DNA from: a bacterium
GTDB lineage: Bacteria > Chloroflexota > Chloroflexia > Thermomicrobiales > UBA6265
Length of the DNA: 7,670 nt
Direction: 5' to 3'
Assembly: GCA_029977305.1 (NCBI GenBank)
Contig: JAPOLF010000096.1
Span: 1 to 7,670, forward strand
Shown one piece after another: positions 6,981 through 7,670 of this stretch. The notes under the pieces are model-generated. The model was not told the DNA's origin. It saw only the letters and a list, made by a program, of their open reading frames with translations, and made no database searches. How positions within the stretch are numbered: position 1 is the stretch's first letter; each line of letters opens with the position of its first letter. The translations under genes were made by a program, and so were the position numbers.

Positions 6981-6996
6981 GTCATCACGTCATCGA
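6981..6996. promoter_or_regulatory. Tandem octamer near the STAND gene start
   Basis: GTCATCAC (6981-6988) is followed directly by GTCATCGA (6989-6996), six of eight bases identical, 40-55 bp upstream of the STAND gene start. An inverted partner of CATCAC, GTGATG, occurs at 7010-7015. These could be operator sequences for autoregulation. The elements are short, so chance is a real alternative. I found no clear sigma-70 promoter for the STAND gene in the 6942-7038 stretch. Confidence 0.25.
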
Positions 6997-7038
6997 CTGA
7001 ACGTTGATTGTGATGGCGCTCACCCGGCGTTTCAACGA

Positions 7039-7097
7039 TTCCGTGGTGATTCCGTGGGTTTCCTGCAACCCCGCAACCCCGGATGAGCGTGTAGGAT
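7039..7097 (+). promoter_or_regulatory. Activator-type promoter of the collagen-like gene: two 11-bp repeats plus -10 box
   Basis: TTCCGTGGTGA (7039-7049) and TTCCGTGGGTT (7050-7060) are adjacent. Exactly 31 bases after the second copy is TAGGAT (7092-7097), a good -10 match. There is no -35 at normal spacing. The layout copies the promoter at 3469-3527, although the bases between repeats and -10 differ, which argues for selection on the two elements. Because the STAND gene is divergent, the repeats could also influence it. Confidence 0.65.
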
Positions 7098-7157
7098 CAC
7101 CGCCTCGCAGACCAACGAGCAAACATCTCGCCCCCGGCGGGCGGTCAGGAGTATTCC

Positions 7158-7670
7158 TTGGAGCATCGCGCAGTCGAGCAAGTGGCAAGACGTCTCGCCA
7201 TCGCCACCGGTCGCCGGGGCGCGATCGGGAGTGCTCTGGCCGGCATCCTCGCGGCCACATCCGCGGCGGCAGCTGGTGAGAAGGCGAACAACGCCAATCA
7301 ACGCCGCCGCCGTGGCGGTTCCGAGCCGCAGGGTCCCTGCGGTGACGGGTCCGGACCTGCCAACCGCTGCGAGCGCGACAGTGAATGCTGCACCGGGGTC
7401 TGCGGCAGCAATCGTCGCTGTCGCTGCCTCTCTGTGGGTTCCGCCTGCACCGAGACCATCAATTGCTGCAACACCATGATCTGCGACGGGGGTGTCTGCG
7501 CCGGAGGCTCGAGTGGCGCCACCGGTGTCACAGGTCCCACCGGCCCGACTGGCCCCGGTGCCACCGGCCCTACCGGCATGTCAGGCCCCGCAGGCGTCGA
7601 TGGCGTGGCGGGTGCATCTGGCCCCACCGGCGCGACAGGTGCCACCGGTCCCACGGGCGTCACGGGTGCC
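7158..7670 (+). CDS. Exported collagen-like protein with two knottin-like modules, cut by window edge
   Basis: 171 residues are visible and the frame is open at the right edge. The start is TTG 7158, six bases after AGGAG (7147-7151). It places Arg-Arg at residues 19-20, as in the other two family members. Residues 1-39 are the leader: TGRRGAIG, a hydrophobic ALAGILAATSAAAA and likely cleavage near 39. A basic stretch QRRRRGG is followed by two adjoining cysteine modules, C61-x9-C71-x5-C77-C78-x3-C82-x5-C88 and C90-x6-C97-x5-C103-C104-x4-C109-x4-C114. From G120 on it is a Gly-X-Y repeat rich in GPT and GAT triplets, with one short unit (GP) near residue 132. Bacterial collagen-like proteins form trimeric stalks at cell or spore surfaces, and their Thr-rich repeats are often glycosylated. 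Here the cysteine modules would cap the N-terminal end of the stalk. The C-terminal domain lies outside the window. Confidence 0.85.
   Translation, partial: MEHRAVEQVARRLAIATGRRGAIGSALAGILAATSAAAAGEKANNANQRRRRGGSEPQGPCGDGSGPANRCERDSECCTGVCGSNRRCRCLSVGSACTETINCCNTMICDGGVCAGGSSGATGVTGPTGPTGPGATGPTGMSGPAGVDGVAGASGPTGATGATGPTGVTGA
7515..7670 (+). repeat. Collagen-like Gly-X-Y coding repeat
   Basis: This stretch encodes G120 onward of the collagen-like protein. Triplets are GAT, GVT, GPT, GMS, GPA, GVD, GVA and GAS, with Thr or another small residue in the third place. One break of phase near residue 132 leaves a GP pair. The DNA is a degenerate 9-bp repeat of the form GGN-CCN-ACN and continues past the window edge. 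Confidence 0.85.

Noticed and set aside
7129..7143. 5-bp hairpin just before the ribosome binding site of the collagen-like gene
   Set aside because: CGCCC and GGGCG around five bases is weak and expected by chance at this GC content.
7298..7663. Minus-strand Pro/Val/Gly-rich open frame
   Set aside because: It is the reverse complement of the collagen repeat (GPT codons read back as GPV-type). It has no ribosome binding site, and the plus-strand frame has a leader and cysteine modules.
7515..7670. Tandem repeats as a possible CRISPR array
   Set aside because: The 9-bp periodicity is the codon pattern of Gly-X-Y triplets, with no spacers or uniform repeats.

Overview
This is a GC-rich bacterial window with strong G/C preference at third codon positions. 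The style resembles Chloroflexota of the Thermomicrobia group, which often encode secreted proteins with an 'RR' leader and CC-type cysteine modules, and regulators that fuse XRE, NB-ARC and TPR domains. This placement rests on protein style, not on a marker gene.

Layout. Positions 1-1667 hold two minus-strand housekeeping-type genes: the N-terminal part of a YtcJ-like amidohydrolase (1-654, running off the left edge) and a complete G3E/CobW-family GTPase (765-1667). An 11-bp tandem repeat lies between them. A 137-bp intergenic region with a perfect 14-bp palindrome separates the GTPase from the divergent gene at 1805.

Positions 1805-7670 hold a cluster of three plus-strand genes for exported cysteine-rich proteins, plus one decayed relative. 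They are a beta-helix protein (1805-3136), a gene relic (about 3192-3419), a 28-cysteine protein (3579-4514) and a collagen-like protein (7158 to the right edge). The three intact products share a leader with Arg-Arg at exactly residues 19-20. Each then carries one or two modules of the form C-x(6-9)-C-x5-CC-x(3-4)-C-x(4-12)-C, the cysteine spacing of inhibitor-cystine-knot (knottin) peptides. After that each has a different C-terminal body. This looks like one modular surface or secreted family.

Between the second and third of these genes, on the minus strand, lies a 780-aa XRE-NB-ARC-TPR (STAND) regulator (4599-6941), divergent from the collagen-like gene. The 28-Cys gene and the collagen-like gene share a promoter design: two tandem 11-bp repeats of TTCCGTGG(T/C)GA type ending exactly 31 bp before a -10-like hexamer, with no recognisable -35. 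This suggests one activator controls both, and the adjacent STAND protein is the nearest candidate. The link is inferred from position only.

Hairpins consistent with transcription ends follow the beta-helix gene (3158-3190) and sit between the converging 28-Cys and STAND genes (4550-4575). I see no tRNA, rRNA, CRISPR array or insertion sequence.
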